Origin: Arion vulgaris
Taxonomy: Eukaryota > Mollusca > Gastropoda > Stylommatophora > Arionidae
Direction of reading: 5' to 3'
Length of the DNA: 64,000 bases
NCBI GenBank assembly: GCA_020796225.1
Contig: CM036754.1
Coordinates: 44,328,420 to 44,392,419, forward strand
Under the pieces are notes generated by a model. It did no database searches. It had not been told where the DNA came from and worked only from the letters and a program-made list of their open reading frames with translations. Positions 62,154 through 64,000 of the stretch are shown piece after piece. The position numbers and the translations under genes are program-made. Numbering within the stretch: position 1 is the first letter of the stretch; each line of letters begins with the position of its first letter.

Positions 62154-62399
62154 TCTTTTTCTTTGCGTTCGTTTTGCGATCAATTTTAATCACTCTTTGT
62201 GATATGTTTGATCTTTGCCAAGAACGGGTATACGTTGCACATTAGTTTGGTAGGCCCTAAACGCATAGACTTCTACACATTTAGGACACGTGCATCCGAT
62301 TTCAGCCAAACCTCCTTAGTCGCTCTTACGACATGCGTGGCAGGTAACAGTGGTTCTATTCTTTACATCCCAAATTTGGGCCCCTGTAACCACTCGGCG
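62154..62399 (-). mobile_element. SINE-2 copy with clean target duplication
   Basis: Flanked by tcttctattat (62143-62153 and 62400-62410). Tail ctttttctttgcgttcgttt, head cccctgtaaccactcggcg. Confidence 0.9.
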
Positions 62400-62605
62400 T
62401 CTTCTATTATAAATCATGTCTTTCTTTTTCCTTGTTATTTCGCTATCTTGTGTCTTTTCTCCGCATTTTTCATCAAGAACATTTTTGTCAACTTGGTTGC
62501 ATAATTTGTCCTTGCATTCTTGTAATTGCATGTTTAGTTTGTTTTTGTATCACTGTAGACACATTGTTAAATGCAGGATATTGATTCTCAAGGTTTCATG
62601 AAATA

Positions 62606-63504
62606 TGAGGGCGAGTCAATAAGTAAGTCACACAGTACTGGGGGATGGCAGGTAAATGTAGTTGGTGTTTTCTAAAAGTGTCATTAGGTGACAGCAACAC
62701 GGAACTTTATTTTCCCTGTTTGTAATGTGGTGCTAGGTGCCTCATGCGCAGCGCATAAACAAAATGGCGACTGTACTTATGTAGTGTACAACCAAAGAGC
62801 AACTTGCTGTTATGCGTTTTTTGTGGGCAAAAGGACTGCCTGTAAAGGACAATCATAGGGGCATCACTACCAGCCCGAATCAAAGCGTGCTTCAAGATAG
62901 TGGAAACATCCTTCTTTGCCTTGTGTCCAAAAATTCAAGGTTATGCCTTCAGCAAGGAATGTTATGCTGACGGTGTTCTGGGATTGTCAAGGAGTGCTTT
63001 TAACCAATTTCAAGAAGAAAGGTGACAATGTGAATTCTGAATCGTACTGTGAAGTTCTATCGATGCGTCATGATGCAATTCTAAGAAAACGTCCAGGACT
63101 GCTGACTAGAGGAGTGTTGCCTCTTCATGACACTGCCCGACCACATACGGCTCGATTAACTCAGGAGAAAATTAACCAACTGCAGTGGGAAGTTCTGGAA
63201 CATTAGCCCTTAGTGATTTCCACCTTTTTGGTCCACTGAAAACCCACCTTGGTGTGAGACATTTCGCAAATGACGCTGAAGTTGAATGTGGAGTGAAATT
63301 GTGGTTTTGAAAACACAGCACATGGTTCTATGCAGCCGGTTTGGGGGGACTGATAAAACAATGGGATAAGTACATCAATGTTGGTGGAAATTATGTTGAA
63401 AAATAAAGGGATAATGTATGTATAAAAATAAACTGGTTTCAAGTTGTTATCATATTGTTTTTTTTCCGACAGCCATTTGTGAGTTACTTATTGACTTACC
63501 CTCA
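62606..63504 (+). mobile_element. mariner element, internally deleted
   Basis: Inverted ends tgagggcgagtcaataagta and acttattgacttaccctca, flanked by TA (62604-62605, 63505-63506). 899 bp. An N-terminal piece (TKEQLAVMRFLWAKGLPVKD, about 62790) joins almost directly to the middle of a transposase: FWDCQGVLLTNFKKKGDNVN, then LPLHDTARPHTARLTQEKIN (63115; the mariner HDNARPH block with Thr for Asn). A stop at 63206, then decayed SDFHLFGPLKTHLG-like residues. Not autonomous. Confidence 0.9.
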
Positions 63505-63599
63505 TATTTAGTATCATTATCTGAAACATAATATGGGGGTATCTGTGGTGTGCAGGATAGATACTCTCATTACAAAGGTATCTTACATTTACTCCCACA

Positions 63600-63990
63600 T
63601 GGAACCATCGGGATATTTTTCCTGAGATCCTTAATCTCTGTGTAGGTGAGATCAAGTTCCTAGTTTTATCGGAGACAGGCGATAAAATGTACGTCCTGTG
63701 TTCTATTTGAGCACGTAGAGAACCCTTGGCAGTTCAAAATTGAGAAGAGCAGACTGGGAAAGCTGCTGCTGAGGCCAAATTTATCAGAAACATTAACAAA
63801 TAAAATTGCAACAAAATATTGTCACCATCTTCTAAATAAAACAGGGGACCCTTGCAGATGCTGCAGAGTTTGTGCACTGCCGCTGAGATCTTCTTGTTTA
63901 AGAAAGTAATCGGAGCAAACATGGTTACTCACTAAAGTGTGATGATGATGGTCCTATCAATGAATCAGTCATCAATAAAATCTTATGATA
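63600..63990 (+). repeat. Dispersed repeat family D, longest copy
   Basis: gtgtaggtgagatcaagttc, ggcgataaaatgtacgtcct, agatcttcttgtttaagaaa and gtgtgatgatgatggtcc; matches 10270-10870 around the SINE-4 insertion. Confidence 0.65.
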
Positions 63991-64000
63991 TATAGTTACA

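Overview
This is eukaryotic DNA, AT-rich and gene-poor. Nearly every long open frame is accidental or belongs to a decayed transposable element. Its one host gene is a metastasis-associated (MTA) family gene, a subunit of the NuRD chromatin-remodelling complex, on the + strand. I can follow 15 coding exons from 8266 to 61931. Every junction has GT-AG ends, and every junction but one keeps the reading phase. The repeat content (several non-LTR retrotransposons, tRNA-like SINEs, IS630/Tc1/mariner and piggyBac-like elements, many minisatellites) and a predicted C2H2 finger in MTA suggest an invertebrate protostome, most plausibly a mollusc. That organism call is inference.

The MTA exons encode, in order, the second half of the BAH domain (8266-8359, 31717-32033, 35732-35849), ELM2 (35732-46081), SANT (45893-48820), a GATA-type zinc finger (50183-51150), a C2H2 finger split over two exons (55264-55325 and about 57700), an RBBP4-binding-like region (57700-57926) and a C-terminal tail with a KRxYEQ-like motif (61842-61931). 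The first exons (start codon, start of BAH) and the last exons lie outside the window. The exon at 57700 is damaged: it starts with TAG and carries one extra base inside the zinc finger.

1-8265: minisatellite, LINE scraps, and a complete but decayed IS630/Tc1/mariner-type transposon (3629-5716) with 27-bp inverted ends. 8360-31716: a 23-kb intron filled with satellites (25-, 41-, 50-bp and other units), LINE ends, SINEs, a 1-kb GC-rich element of unknown class, and piggyBac-like MITEs. 31717-48820: exons alternating with repeats, including a near full-length LINE (37149-40355) with 13-bp target duplications. 48821-61931: exons with nested MITE/SINE/LINE insertions and a 1.4-kb TTAA-flanked element (59326-60705). 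61932-64000: SINEs, a deleted mariner and a dispersed repeat.

The most interesting signals are: (i) the LINE's first ~120 bp match the head of the most abundant SINE family, suggesting the SINE is an internally deleted LINE derivative or that the LINE captured a SINE promoter; (ii) two copies of an unclassified GC-rich ~1-kb element share a hairpin that has changed by a compensatory base pair; (iii) the transposon at 3629 fits the DD82E (Sailor-like) spacing; (iv) the split, disrupted zinc finger of the MTA gene.
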